Below are positions 24,897 through 33,330 of a DNA stretch of 33,434 nucleotides, in pieces. Position 1 is the stretch's first letter, and every line of letters begins with the position of its first letter. Where the stretch lies: positions 1-33,434 of the forward strand of contig NZ_KQ058710.1 in NCBI RefSeq assembly GCF_000982955.1. Direction: 5' to 3'. The translations under genes were made by a program, and so were the position numbers. The stretch comes from Micromonospora sp. HK10 (lineage in GTDB: Bacteria > Actinomycetota > Actinomycetes > Mycobacteriales > Micromonosporaceae). Below the pieces are notes generated by a model. That model did no database searches. It saw nothing but the letters and a program-made list of their open reading frames with translations, and was not told where the DNA came from.

Positions 24897-26207
24897 TCAG
24901 GCGGTCTCCTCCTGGTAGACGTCGGGCACGCCGTCGCCGTCGCTGTCCCGGCTCTCCCGTTCGGAGATCCGGCGGTAGGCCCGGTTGCGCCGGGTCAGCA
25001 CGGCGGTGGCGAGACCGGCCGCGACCAGCGAGCCGATCAGGACGGCCGCCTTGACCCGCTCGTTCTCGACGCTGCCGGCCCCGAAGGCCAGCTCGCCGAT
25101 GAGCAGCGAGACGGTGAACCCGATGCCGGCCAGCACCGCCAGGCCGAACAGGTCCGACCAGGTGATCTCCTCGTCCAGTTCGGCCCGGGTGAAGCGGGCG
25201 AGCAGGTAGGTCGAGCCGAACACCCCGACCGTCTTGCCCACCACGAGCCCGGCGGCCACGCCGATCACCACCGGGTCGGTGAGCAGGCCGGCGAGGTCCG
25301 CGTCGACCAGCGAGACGCCGGCGGCGAAGAACGCGAAGACCGGCACCGCCAGGCCGGCGGAGATGGGGCGCCACCGGTGCTCCAGGCGTTCGGCCAGTCC
25401 GGCCGCGCCGGTGCGCGAGGGCAGCACCGGCACGGTGAAGCCGAGGAGCACCCCGGCGACGGTGGCGTGCACGCCGGAGGCGTGCACCAGCGCCCAGGCC
25501 GTCACGGCCAGCGGGATCAGCGCCCACCACCAGGTCCGCCGCCGCTGCACCAGCAGGGCGAACGCGGCGACCGCGACGAGCGCGCCGAGCAGCGGCAGCG
25601 GGTGGAAGCTGGCGGTGTAGAAGACCGCGATGATGAGGATGGCGAACAGGTCGTCCACCACCGCGAGGGTGAGCAGGAAGGCGCGTAGGCCCTGCGGCAG
25701 GTGGGAGCTGACCACGGCGAGCACGGCCAGCGCGAAGGCGATGTCGGTGGCCGTGGGGATGGCCCAGCCCCGCAGGCCGGCGCCGCCGGCCGTCAGGGTC
25801 ACCGCCAGGTAGCACAGCGCCGGCAGCAGCGCGCCGCCCAGGGCGGCCACCACGGGCAGCACGGCCCGGCGCGGGTCGCGCAGGTCCCCGGCGACGAACT
25901 CGCGCTTGAGTTCCAGCCCCACCACGAAGAAGAAGATCGCCAGCAGCCCGTCGGCGGCCCAGGTCGCCAGGTCCAGGTCGAGGTGCAGGGCGTGCCCACC
26001 GGGCCAGGGCACCCACCCGCCGAGTTCGGCGTAGGCCGACCGCCAGGGCGAGTTCGCCCAGACCAGCGCGACCACCGCGCCGAGCAGCAGCAGGCCGCCG
26101 CCGACGGTCTCGGTGCGCAGCACGTCGGCCAGGAAGCGGGCCTCCGGCCAGGAGCGGCGGGAGAGCAGGCGGTACGGCGGCGGCGTGCGCGGGGCAGGGT
26201 CGGTCAT
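24897..26207 (-). CDS. nhaA: Na+/H+ antiporter NhaA with calcium-motif tail
   Basis: A 436-residue integral membrane antiporter, exchanging external protons for internal Na+. The family signature TATDIAFAL (152-160) and the ion-binding pair Asp185-Asp186 in AVVDDLFAI are intact, with about 11-12 helices and [11 protein letters not shown] later. After the last helix the cytoplasmic tail ends with [10 protein letters not shown], a DxDxDG calcium-binding-type loop not usual for NhaA. The start at 26207 follows AGGTGG seven bases upstream. A longer upstream frame lacks a better ribosome site. It converges on the small acidic gene. Confidence 0.94.
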   Translation of the reverse strand: MTDPAPRTPPPYRLLSRRSWPEARFLADVLRTETVGGGLLLLGAVVALVWANSPWRSAYAELGGWVPWPGGHALHLDLDLATWAADGLLAIFFFVVGLELKREFVAGDLRDPRRAVLPVVAALGGALLPALCYLAVTLTAGGAGLRGWAIPTATDIAFALAVLAVVSSHLPQGLRAFLLTLAVVDDLFAILIIAVFYTASFHPLPLLGALVAVAAFALLVQRRRTWWWALIPLAVTAWALVHASGVHATVAGVLLGFTVPVLPSRTGAAGLAERLEHRWRPISAGLAVPVFAFFAAGVSLVDADLAGLLTDPVVIGVAAGLVVGKTVGVFGSTYLLARFTRAELDEEITWSDLFGLAVLAGIGFTVSLLIGELAFGAGSVENERVKAAVLIGSLVAAGLATAVLTRRNRAYRRISERESRDSDGDGVPDVYQEETA

Positions 26208-26240
26208 GCGGTGTCCACCTCGGGGTCCGGGGTCGGCGAA

Positions 26241-26278
26241 TTGATCGCCGACCAGACTTCCCGGCACACCGCGATCAA
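26241..26278. promoter_or_regulatory. Inverted repeat upstream of nhaA
   Basis: TTGATCGC (26241-26248) and GCGATCAA (26271-26278) are perfect complements 22 bases apart. Centred about 50 bp before the nhaA start, they could form paired half-sites or a leader hairpin. No known operator recognised. Confidence 0.4.
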
Positions 26279-26482
26279 CCCTATCCCGGGCCCGATCAGG
26301 TGGCGACGTCGCCGGATCCTGCCGTGACCTGGGCCGGCGCTCCTCCGTACGGCCGGTTCCCGGGTCAAAGGGACCGAACCTCGCATCACACCGGGCGGTC
26401 GGGCGTTATCCGAGACGGGGGGGTGCGGGCGGTTCGGCACCCACCTAGCGGTTTGCGCCTTCGGCGAAGTGCGGATCGTCTA

Positions 26483-26517
26483 CAGTCACTAAGTCATTTT
26501 CGAGTGACTTATGACTG
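26483..26517. promoter_or_regulatory. Large dyad upstream of the polysaccharide locus
   Basis: CAGTCACTAAGTCA (26483-26496) pairs with TGACTTATGACTG (26505-26517) across an 8-base loop, perfect but for one bulged base. It also contains repeated AAGTCA/GAGTGACT half-sites, so a cooperative regulator could bind. TACAGT (26481-26486) and TGATAC (26520-26525) are possible -10 boxes flanking it. It lies 88 bp before the BY-kinase start. Confidence 0.55.
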
Positions 26518-26604
26518 TTTGATACACGAATCAGGCTTTGCTCGTTCCTAGGGGGTTTACGTGCAGTTCGATCGGCCAACGGGCCCGACGCGACGGAGGT
26601 CCTG

Positions 26605-28059
26605 ATGGACGTTCTCGGCTACCTGCGCCTCGTCCGGCGCCACTGGTGGATCGTGCTGGTGACGCTGATGGCGGCGCTCGGCACCGCCGCCGTGATCACG
26701 GTCCGGACCGCGCCCCGCTACGAGGCCTCGGTGACCTTCTTCGTCACCACGCCGAGCCAGGGCGTCACCGACGCCTACCAGGGCGGACTCTTCCTCCAGC
26801 AGCGGGTCAAGTCCTACGCGGACCTGCTCAGCAGCGACCGGCTGGCGCAGAGCGTGGTGGCGGAGAACCCGCTCGGGCTCACCGCCGACCAGGTGCAGCG
26901 CCGGATCAGCACCACCACCGAGGCCGGTACGGTGCTGCTGCGGGCCACCTTCACCGACACCGACCAGACCCGGGCGCTGAAGACCACCGAGACGCTCTCG
27001 GCCAAGTTCGTCGAGCTGGTGCAGAAGGTGGAGACGCCGCCGGACGGCAAGGCGCCCCCGATCAAGCTCGAACTGGTCAGCGGGCCCCGGGTCAGCTCCA
27101 GCCCGGTCTCGCCCCAGCCGGTCCGGAACCTGATCATCGGTGCGCTGCTGGGCCTGCTGCTCGGCGCGGGGCTGGCCGTGCTGCGCGGGCTGGCGGACGT
27201 GCGGATGCGCGACGCGGCCGGGTTGCAACGGGTGACCGGCAGCCCGCTGCTCGGCGAGATCCCGTTCGAGGCCGGCGCGAAGTCGGCCCCGCTGATCGTC
27301 GGCGAGGCGGCCAACTCGCCCCGCGCCGAGGCGGTCCGCAAGCTCCGGACCAACCTGCGCTTCGTCGACGTGCACGAGCCGGCCCGGGTCATCGCGGTCA
27401 CCAGCGCCCTGCAGGGCGAGGGGAAGACCACCATGGCCTGCAACACCGCCATCGCGCTGGCCGAGGCCGGCTGGCGGGTGCTGCTCATCGACGCCGACCT
27501 GCGCCGGCCGAAGGTGGCCGACTACCTGGGCCTGGACGGCGGGGTCGGCCTCACCGACGTGCTGGTCGGCGACGTCCAGGTCGGCGACGTGGTGCAGCGC
27601 TGGGGCGACAAGTCGCTGCTGGTGCTGCCGAGCGGGTCCGCCCCGCCCAACCCGAGTGAGCTGCTCGGCTCGAAGGCGATGGCCGACCTGCTGGTGGCGC
27701 TGCGCGAGTCGGCGGACATCGTGGTCATCGACACCGCCCCGCTGCTCGCGGTCACCGATGGCGTGGTGGTGGCCGTGCAGGCCGACGGCGCGCTGCTGGT
27801 CACCCAGCAGGGGCGTACCTCCCGCAGCCAGGTGGCGGCGGCGGCCCGCGCCCTGCACTCCGTCTCGGTGCGGCTGCTCGGCTGCGTGCTCAACATGGCC
27901 AAGGTGGCCAAGGCGGACGCCTACCAGTACGAGGCGTACAAGGTGGTCGTGCCGCCGGCGCCGGCGGTGCCGACCGACCGGGCCGGTGTCCGCCGCGGCG
28001 GGCATGCCGCCGACGGTGTCGGCGACCGTACCCAGGAACTCACCCGGCTGTCCCGATGA
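26605..28059 (+). CDS. Polysaccharide co-polymerase / BY-type tyrosine kinase (Wzz-CpsD fusion)
   Basis: A 484-residue membrane protein that controls chain length and export of a surface polysaccharide. The Wzz domain has transmembrane helices near 14-34 and 173-194 with the outside loop between. The cytoplasmic kinase has Walker A ALQGEGKTT (268-276), Walker A' LLIDADLRRP (293-302) and Walker B VVIDTAP. A short Tyr cluster (YQYEAY) near the C-terminus is the expected autophosphorylation site, followed by a tail of about 45 residues. GGAGG precedes the ATG. The cognate phosphatase gene overlaps its 3' end on the other strand. Confidence 0.92.
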   Translation: MDVLGYLRLVRRHWWIVLVTLMAALGTAAVITVRTAPRYEASVTFFVTTPSQGVTDAYQGGLFLQQRVKSYADLLSSDRLAQSVVAENPLGLTADQVQRRISTTTEAGTVLLRATFTDTDQTRALKTTETLSAKFVELVQKVETPPDGKAPPIKLELVSGPRVSSSPVSPQPVRNLIIGALLGLLLGAGLAVLRGLADVRMRDAAGLQRVTGSPLLGEIPFEAGAKSAPLIVGEAANSPRAEAVRKLRTNLRFVDVHEPARVIAVTSALQGEGKTTMACNTAIALAEAGWRVLLIDADLRRPKVADYLGLDGGVGLTDVLVGDVQVGDVVQRWGDKSLLVLPSGSAPPNPSELLGSKAMADLLVALRESADIVVIDTAPLLAVTDGVVVAVQADGALLVTQQGRTSRSQVAAAARALHSVSVRLLGCVLNMAKVAKADAYQYEAYKVVVPPAPAVPTDRAGVRRGGHAADGVGDRTQELTRLSR

Positions 28060-28594
28060 GGGCGAGCACGGGCCGGATCGACCGCTCGATCTCCTCGGCG
28101 CAGCGCCGGAAGTCGGCGGGCGAGCCACCGATCGGGTCGCGCAGGTCGTCCGCGTCCGGTGCGGCGGGTTGCAGCCCCGCCCGGGCGCGGGCGGCCGCCT
28201 CGACCGCGGCCCGCAGCGGGGATTTGGCGCCGGCCGGTGCGGGCTCGGCGGCGGCGGCCAGCCGGGCGAACTGGCGGAGCGTGAAGGTGCGGTGCAGCGC
28301 GGCCGGGGCCAGCGCGGTGCAGACGGAGCGCTGCCGCCGGGTCGCGGTCAGCACCAGGCCGGCCCCGGCCAGGTGCTCGGCGCGCAGCCGGCGGGTGCGG
28401 AACGCCGCCGCGTCCGCGCCGGTCCCGGCGGCTGCCTCGACCGCGTACGGGTGCATGGGCGCCCCGTCGAGGGCGTCCGTGCCCGCGCTGGCCACGGTGA
28501 CGGGGCGGTCGGCGAACAGCCGGCGCGCGATGAACTCCGCCATCGGCGACCGGCACATGTTGGCGTGGCAGACGAAGAGCACCTCGTCGAGCAC
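28040..28594 (-). CDS. Low-molecular-weight protein-tyrosine phosphatase
   Basis: A 184-residue LMW-PTP. The phosphate-binding loop CHANMCRS places nucleophile Cys9 and Arg15 in the Cx5R motif, and the late DLRDPIGG segment carries the catalytic Asp-Pro. The central Ala-rich insert makes it longer than the usual 150 residues. GTG 28594 was chosen because AGAGGG lies six bases before it. GTG 28600 has no such spacing. It would reverse the autophosphorylation of the BY-kinase, as Wzb does for Wzc, but here the pair is convergent and overlaps by 20 bp (28040-28059), and the phosphatase gene is divergent from the glycosyltransferase gene. Confidence 0.9.
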   Translation of the reverse strand: MLDEVLFVCHANMCRSPMAEFIARRLFADRPVTVASAGTDALDGAPMHPYAVEAAAGTGADAAAFRTRRLRAEHLAGAGLVLTATRRQRSVCTALAPAALHRTFTLRQFARLAAAAEPAPAGAKSPLRAAVEAAARARAGLQPAAPDADDLRDPIGGSPADFRRCAEEIERSIRPVLALIGTAG

Positions 28595-28735
28595 CTGCAC
28601 CCCTCTCGTCAGAATCGCGGCGCGCTGCGCCGCGAGAAGTCTCGTCCGGCCGGTGTGGGCGGACGTGGAGGGGATGCCGGCATCGTACGGGGTGGCCGTG
28701 GCCGCCGGGGGCGATGCCGCGCCGGGAGCGCGCGC

Positions 28736-29992
28736 ATGAAGATCGGAATCCTGTCGTACCACTTTCCGCCGGAGCCGGCGTTCATCCCCGGCAGCCTGGC
28801 CGAGGAACTGGCCGCCCGGGGCCACGAGGTGCGGGTGCTCACCGGCTTCCCGGACTATCCCGGCGGGCAGGTCTATCCGGGCTGGCGGCAGCGCTGGCGG
28901 CACCAGACGCACAGCGAGCGGCTGACCGTCCGGCGGGTGCCCCGGTACGCCGGCGGCGACCGGTCCGCGGGCGCGCGGATGGCGAGCTGGCTCTCCTTCG
29001 CCGGCAGCGCGGCGCTGACCGGCCGCTGGTTCCTCGGCGACGTCGACGCCCTCTACGTCTTCCAGCTCCCGGCGGTCACCTTCGCCGCCGCCGGCCTGCT
29101 CCGGCTGCTCGGCCGGGTGCCCAGCGTGCTGCACGTGCAGGACGTGTGGGCCGAGGCGGACCGGGCCGGCGAGGCCCGGCGTTGGTCCGGGCGGCTCGAC
29201 GCCACCACGCGCCGGATCTACCGGGAGGCCGGGGCCATCGCGGTCGCCGCGCCGTCGATGCGCGACCTGGTGGTCGCGGGCGGCGCCGATCCGCGGCGGG
29301 TGCGGGTGGTGCTCAACTGGACCGACGAGCGGATCTTCCGGCCCACCGAGCCGAGCCCGGCCGCGCAGCGGCTGATCCGCCGGAACGGCCGGTGCGTGGT
29401 CATGCACGCCGGCACCATCGGGGTCCGCCAGGGGCTGGAGACCGCGGTGCGCGCGGCGGCCGCGCTGGACAACCGGATGGACCTGGTCCTGGTGGGCTCG
29501 GGAGCCGAGGAGCGGCGGGTGCGGGGGCTCGCCGCCGAGCTGCGGGCGGAGAACGTCCGGTTCGTCGACCGGCGCTCACCGCTGGACATGCCCGAGCTGT
29601 ACGCCGCGGCCGACTACCAGCTGGTCATGCTGCGGAACCTGCCGGAGCTGCGCGGGACCGTGCCCGGCAAGCTCCAGGCCGCGCTCTCCTGCGCGGCACC
29701 GGTGATCGCCGCGGCGGGCGGCGACACGACGGAGCTGGTCGAGCGGGCCCGGGCAGGGCTGTCCTGCCCACCGGAGGACTGGGCGGCGCTCGCCGACCGC
29801 TTCTGGTTGGCCTCGGCGATCCCGCCGCCGGCCCGGGCGGAGATGGGCCGGCGCGGGCGGGACGCCTACCTGCGCGAGATGTCGCAGCGTGCCGGCGTGG
29901 ACCGGATCGAACAGCTACTCGTCGAGGTGACGCGGGGCGCCGCCGGAGCGCCCCGGCGGACCGGGTTCGCCGAGGAGACGAGGGGCGCGTAA
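28736..29992 (+). CDS. Glycosyltransferase family 4-like (WbuB/WcaI type)
   Basis: A 418-residue GT-B enzyme that adds a sugar from a nucleotide donor to a lipid-linked polysaccharide precursor at the inner membrane face. It starts MKIGILSYHFPPEP with the acceptor-domain FIPGSLAEELAARGHEV, and the donor domain contains HAGTIGVRQGLE, LVLVGSGAEERRV and VPGKLQAALSCAAPVIA. The sugar and linkage cannot be inferred. GGGAG precedes ATG 28736. It lies between the BY-kinase and DUF4012 genes, in the same direction. Confidence 0.9.
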   Translation: MKIGILSYHFPPEPAFIPGSLAEELAARGHEVRVLTGFPDYPGGQVYPGWRQRWRHQTHSERLTVRRVPRYAGGDRSAGARMASWLSFAGSAALTGRWFLGDVDALYVFQLPAVTFAAAGLLRLLGRVPSVLHVQDVWAEADRAGEARRWSGRLDATTRRIYREAGAIAVAAPSMRDLVVAGGADPRRVRVVLNWTDERIFRPTEPSPAAQRLIRRNGRCVVMHAGTIGVRQGLETAVRAAAALDNRMDLVLVGSGAEERRVRGLAAELRAENVRFVDRRSPLDMPELYAAADYQLVMLRNLPELRGTVPGKLQAALSCAAPVIAAAGGDTTELVERARAGLSCPPEDWAALADRFWLASAIPPPARAEMGRRGRDAYLREMSQRAGVDRIEQLLVEVTRGAAGAPRRTGFAEETRGA

Positions 29993-30078
29993 TACGTCAT
30001 ACTCGCCACCCCTCCGTCTGTTTCATGCTAGAAAGCGATCAATAGGTTTAGTGTCCGATTCAGCCCGGGGAGAGTGGT
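29993..30078 (+). promoter_or_regulatory. AT-rich leader region of the DUF4012 gene
   Basis: This 86-bp gap is strikingly AT-rich (ATGCTAGAAAGCGATCAATAG) against its surroundings. TAGGTT (30042-30047) or TAGTGT (30050-30055) could be a -10 box, with TTTCAT (30020-30025) a poor -35. A separate promoter for the DUF4012/LPxTG pair is likely but not precisely placed. Confidence 0.35.
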
Positions 30079-31860
30079 GTGACGGAGAGCGGCGTGCCCC
30101 GCCGGCGGCGTGGTTCCCGACGACAGCGTCGGGCCCGCGTACGGCGGATGCTCCTGACCGCACTGGTGGTCGTCTCGCTGCTGCTGACCACCGGCGGCTG
30201 GGTCGCCTTCCGCGGTTGGCAGGCGCGGACGCACCTGCTCAACGCGGCCGGCCTGGCCAAGGAACTCAGCACCGAGGTGGTCGGCGGGGACGCCGACCGG
30301 GCCCGCCGTACGCTGGCCGCGCTCCAGGAGCAGGCCGGGGCCGCCCGGAGCGCCACCGACGACCCCGGCTGGTGGGTCGGCCGCCGGACCCCGTACATCG
30401 GTGACGACCTCACCGCGGTGCGGCAGATCGCGGTGGCCGTGGACGACCTGGCCCGGCTCGCCTTCCCGACCCTGCTCCGGATCGACCTGGCCTCGCTGGT
30501 GCCCCGGGAGGGGCGGCTGGACCTGGCCCGACTGCGGTCGGTCTCCGGCGAGGTCGCCGCCGCCGACCGCGCGGTCCGGGAGACGACCACCCGGTTGGCG
30601 GCGGTGTCGACCGGGGACCTCGTCGGTCAGGTCCGTACGGCGCTGGTGGGGTTGCGGGCGGAACTGGACCGGCTCGGCGAGTTGACGTCGGCCGCCGACC
30701 GGGGGGCCCGGTTGCTCCCACCGCTGCTGGGTGCCGACGGCGCCCGCAGCTACCTGCTCGTCTCGCAGAACCCGGCCGAGCTGCGCGCCACCGGCGGCAT
30801 GGTCGGCGCGTACGCGGTGCTGCGCGCCGAGCGGGGTCGGGTCAGGATGACCGCCCAGGGATCGAGTTCCAGCCTGGGCCAGTTCAACCCGCCGTTGCGG
30901 GTCGGCTCGGAACTGCGCCGGCTCTGGCACGACCTGCCCGGGATCTACCCGGCGGACGTGAACCTCAGCCCGGACTTCCCGACCGCGGCGACGCTCTACC
31001 GGGAGATGGTGCGGCGGCGCACCGGCACGACCGTGGACGGCGTCCTCGCCGTCGACCCGGTGGTGTTGTCGTACCTGCTCGGGGTCATCGGCCCGGTCTC
31101 GGTGCCCGGCCAGCCCGCGTTGGCCGGCAGCACCGCGGTCCGCACGCTGCTCAGCGACTCCTATCGGGAGCTGAACGGCCCGGGCCAGGACGAGTTCTTC
31201 GCGGCGGCCGCCTCGGGGGTCTTCGACGCGCTCTTCACCAGGAGTGTGAATCCAAGGGCTGTTTTATCCGTTTTAAGCCGTTCCATCACTGAACGTCGGA
31301 TATTGTTCTGGAGTGCCCGTCCCGAGGAGCAGCGCGTCCTGGCCGACAGCCGGTTGGCCGGGCAGCTCCCCGAGAAGGACACCGTGCCGACCGTCGGCGT
31401 GTTCCTCAACGACGGCAGCGGCGCGAAGCTCGGCTACTACCTCAGGTTCTCGGCCACCCTGACGGTCGGCGACTGCCAGCCGGACGGGCGCCGGGAGCTG
31501 CGGCTGCGGCTGGTGGTGCACTCCACCGTGCCGCGGTCCGGCCTGAGCGAGTCGGTCACCGGCCTCGCCCTCTCCGGGGATCCGTACACCGCCCGCACCT
31601 TCGTGTCGGTGTACAGCCCCGCCGGCGGGTCGGTGCTCGGCGGCCGGCTGGACGGAAAGGCCACGGCGATGGGCAGCGGGATGGACCGTCGCCGCCAGGT
31701 CACCGTGGCGACCGTCGAGGTCCGGCCCGGCGGGACCCGGACCCTCGACGTCACGCTGCTCACCCAGACGACCAGCGCCGGTACGGCCGAGCTGGTGACC
31801 ACCCCCACCGTCACCCCATGGACCACCCAAGTTGTTTCCGCACCAAGCTGTGAACAGTAG
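30079..31860 (+). CDS. DUF4012 membrane-anchored protein
   Basis: A 593-residue protein. An Arg-rich N-terminus is followed by one transmembrane helix (about residues 25-46), an alpha-helical region to about 210, then the DUF4012 core (RSYLLVSQNPAELRATGGMVGAYAVL, VDGVLAVDPVVLSYLLGVIGPV) and a beta-rich C-terminal part. DUF4012 proteins occur in actinobacterial surface-polysaccharide loci, and the function is unknown. GGGGAGAG precedes the GTG start. Codons 396 and 399 are TTA (31264-31266, 31273-31275) inside a short AT-rich patch, very rare in this GC range. The stop overlaps the ribosome site of the next gene, so the two are likely co-translated. Confidence 0.88.
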   Translation: MTESGVPRRRRGSRRQRRARVRRMLLTALVVVSLLLTTGGWVAFRGWQARTHLLNAAGLAKELSTEVVGGDADRARRTLAALQEQAGAARSATDDPGWWVGRRTPYIGDDLTAVRQIAVAVDDLARLAFPTLLRIDLASLVPREGRLDLARLRSVSGEVAAADRAVRETTTRLAAVSTGDLVGQVRTALVGLRAELDRLGELTSAADRGARLLPPLLGADGARSYLLVSQNPAELRATGGMVGAYAVLRAERGRVRMTAQGSSSSLGQFNPPLRVGSELRRLWHDLPGIYPADVNLSPDFPTAATLYREMVRRRTGTTVDGVLAVDPVVLSYLLGVIGPVSVPGQPALAGSTAVRTLLSDSYRELNGPGQDEFFAAAASGVFDALFTRSVNPRAVLSVLSRSITERRILFWSARPEEQRVLADSRLAGQLPEKDTVPTVGVFLNDGSGAKLGYYLRFSATLTVGDCQPDGRRELRLRLVVHSTVPRSGLSESVTGLALSGDPYTARTFVSVYSPAGGSVLGGRLDGKATAMGSGMDRRRQVTVATVEVRPGGTRTLDVTLLTQTTSAGTAELVTTPTVTPWTTQVVSAPSCEQ

Positions 31861-31873
31861 GAGGGAATCCACT

Positions 31874-32515
31874 ATGCGGCTATCCCGCATGATCATGGCG
31901 CTCACGGTCGGTGTGGCCGTGGCGGCCGTGCCGACCGCGGCGGGGGCGGCGCAGCCGCAGCCTCAACCGTCGGCCAGCACACCGCAGCCACCGTACGTGC
32001 CGCAGACCGCGCAGCTGACGGTCGACCCGACCAGCATCCGGCTGGGGGAGACCGCAACCCTGCGTGGCAGCGGCTTCGGCCCGGGCGAGACCGTGCGCAT
32101 CACGGTCGCCATCCGGGCGCTGCCTCAGGCGGCACCCGCGCGGCTCAGCGACGGCACCTCGGTCAACCTGTCCACCGTCTCGTACGCGCAGGCCCCCCAG
32201 CCCGCGCCCACCGAGTTCACCGTGGTCGCCGACGGCGCCGGAAACTTCACCGTGGACTACCGGCCCACCCGGGTCGGCGTGCACACCTTCACGGCCACTG
32301 GCCTGACGACGGGGCGTTCCGACGACGCCGTGCTCACGGTCCGGCCGCCGCGGGTGGGCCCACCGCCGCACGGGGGCGGCAACCTGCCGGTCACCGGCAG
32401 CAGCCTCAGCACGCCGATGAAGGTCGGCGGCGGCCTGGCCGGCGCGGGCGCGGTGCTCGTGCTGCTCTCCCTGGCCTGGCGGCGCCGCGACCGGTTCGGG
32501 CTGGGCTCGCGCTGA
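31874..32515 (+). CDS. LPxTG-anchored surface protein
   Basis: A 213-residue exported protein. The signal peptide MRLSRMIMALTVGVAVAAVPTAAGAA is followed by a Gln/Pro-rich linker, an Ig-like beta domain (GSGFGPGETVRITV .. VGVHTFTATG), and a C-terminal sortase signal LPVTG at residues 171-175 with a hydrophobic helix and Arg-rich tail. Sortase would attach it to peptidoglycan. AGGAGGG overlaps the preceding stop codon 13 bases before the ATG, so it is tightly linked to the DUF4012 gene and may be a structural or scaffold partner of the surface polysaccharide. Confidence 0.88.
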   Translation: MRLSRMIMALTVGVAVAAVPTAAGAAQPQPQPSASTPQPPYVPQTAQLTVDPTSIRLGETATLRGSGFGPGETVRITVAIRALPQAAPARLSDGTSVNLSTVSYAQAPQPAPTEFTVVADGAGNFTVDYRPTRVGVHTFTATGLTTGRSDDAVLTVRPPRVGPPPHGGGNLPVTGSSLSTPMKVGGGLAGAGAVLVLLSLAWRRRDRFGLGSR

Positions 32516-32552
32516 CCGGAGCCACGCCGGGCAGGGCCCGGATGTCGGAGTA

Positions 32553-32585
32553 GGTGCCCGCCGGACGAACCGTCCGGCGGGCACC
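32553..32585 (+). terminator. Perfect 15-bp terminator hairpin after the polysaccharide locus
   Basis: Arms 32553-32567 and 32571-32585 are perfectly complementary around the loop AAC. It lies 37 bases after the LPxTG stop and closes the polysaccharide locus. Confidence 0.85.
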
Positions 32586-32613
32586 CTCGCGTCCGGGCAC
32601 CCTCGCGTCCGGG
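32581..32613. repeat. 16-bp direct duplication beside the terminator
   Basis: The unit GCACCCTCGCGTCCGG occurs twice in tandem, at 32581-32596 and 32597-32612. The first copy overlaps the right arm of the terminator, so it looks like a slippage duplication of the terminator edge. Confidence 0.8.
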
Positions 32614-32653
32614 CGGGGTGCGCCGCGACCGGCCGGCACCGCACAATGGCGGG

Positions 32654-33100
32654 GTGGGCGTGGCAGCGGGTTGGGCCGAGCGGACCGGCCTCGTGCTGCT
32701 GCCCGGCGGCGCCCTGGTGCGCGGCCGGCGGATCGGCGTACCGCCGCCCGCACCCGCCGACTTCGCCCTCCTGCTGGCGCCCGGGCCGGTCCCGGCCTGG
32801 CCGTACCGGCGGCTCCGTTGGCCCGACTTCTGGGTGCCGCGAGATCCGGCGGACGCGCTGGACGCCCTGCGGGAGGCGTGGCGGCGGGCCTACGCCGGGC
32901 AGCGGGTGGAGGTGGCCTGCCGCGGCGGCGTCGGCCGGACCGGCACCGCGCTGGCCGCGCTGGCCATCCTCGACGGACTGACGCCGGAGCGGGCGGTGGC
33001 CTGGGTGCGCGCCCACCACCATCCGGGCGCGGTGGAGACCCCCTGGCAGCGGCGGTGGCTGCGCCGGGTGCCGGGCGGGTCCGGGCAGCGGCCCCGGTAG
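32654..33100 (+). CDS. Dual-specificity-type protein phosphatase
   Basis: A 148-residue protein whose active-site loop ACRGGVGRTG gives the Cx5R motif with Cys89 and Arg95, followed by the helix TALAALAILDGL, as in small cysteine-dependent phosphatases. The usual His before the Cys is Ala88. A general-acid Asp may be in the RWPDFWVP segment. It probably dephosphorylates a phosphoprotein or phospholipid in the cytosol. CACAAT (32642-32647), six bases before GTG 32654, is a possible -10 box for a leaderless message. GTG 32660 is an alternative start. Confidence 0.82.
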   Translation: MGVAAGWAERTGLVLLPGGALVRGRRIGVPPPAPADFALLLAPGPVPAWPYRRLRWPDFWVPRDPADALDALREAWRRAYAGQRVEVACRGGVGRTGTALAALAILDGLTPERAVAWVRAHHHPGAVETPWQRRWLRRVPGGSGQRPR

Positions 33101-33330
33101 AACCCGGCCGGCCGGGTTGCCGGCCAGCGGGTGGACGCGCGCGAGCCGGCAGGCCTCCGCCCCGCGCGTTCGCAGCCCTCGCGCTCCCGGCCGGCTCCGG
33201 TCGCGGCGCCCGGCGGCAGCGGGGTTTCGCGGCCTTCCACGGCACGGTGCGCGGTCGGCCGGTGGACGCGGCGTGGCGGGGGCCGGCCGCTGCCACCGGT
33301 CGGCGATCTTGCGGGTTAGTCTGCGTGGTC

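Larger units (their letters stand above)
26208..26604. other. 397-bp regulatory region between nhaA and the BY-kinase gene
   Basis: No gene is supported. It holds two dyads: an 8-bp inverted pair at 26241-26278 on the nhaA side and a larger dyad at 26483-26517 on the polysaccharide side. Bases about 26465-26560 are much less GC-rich than the surroundings, the most AT-rich intergenic stretch in the window, as expected for a regulated promoter or foreign-like segment. Confidence 0.65.
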
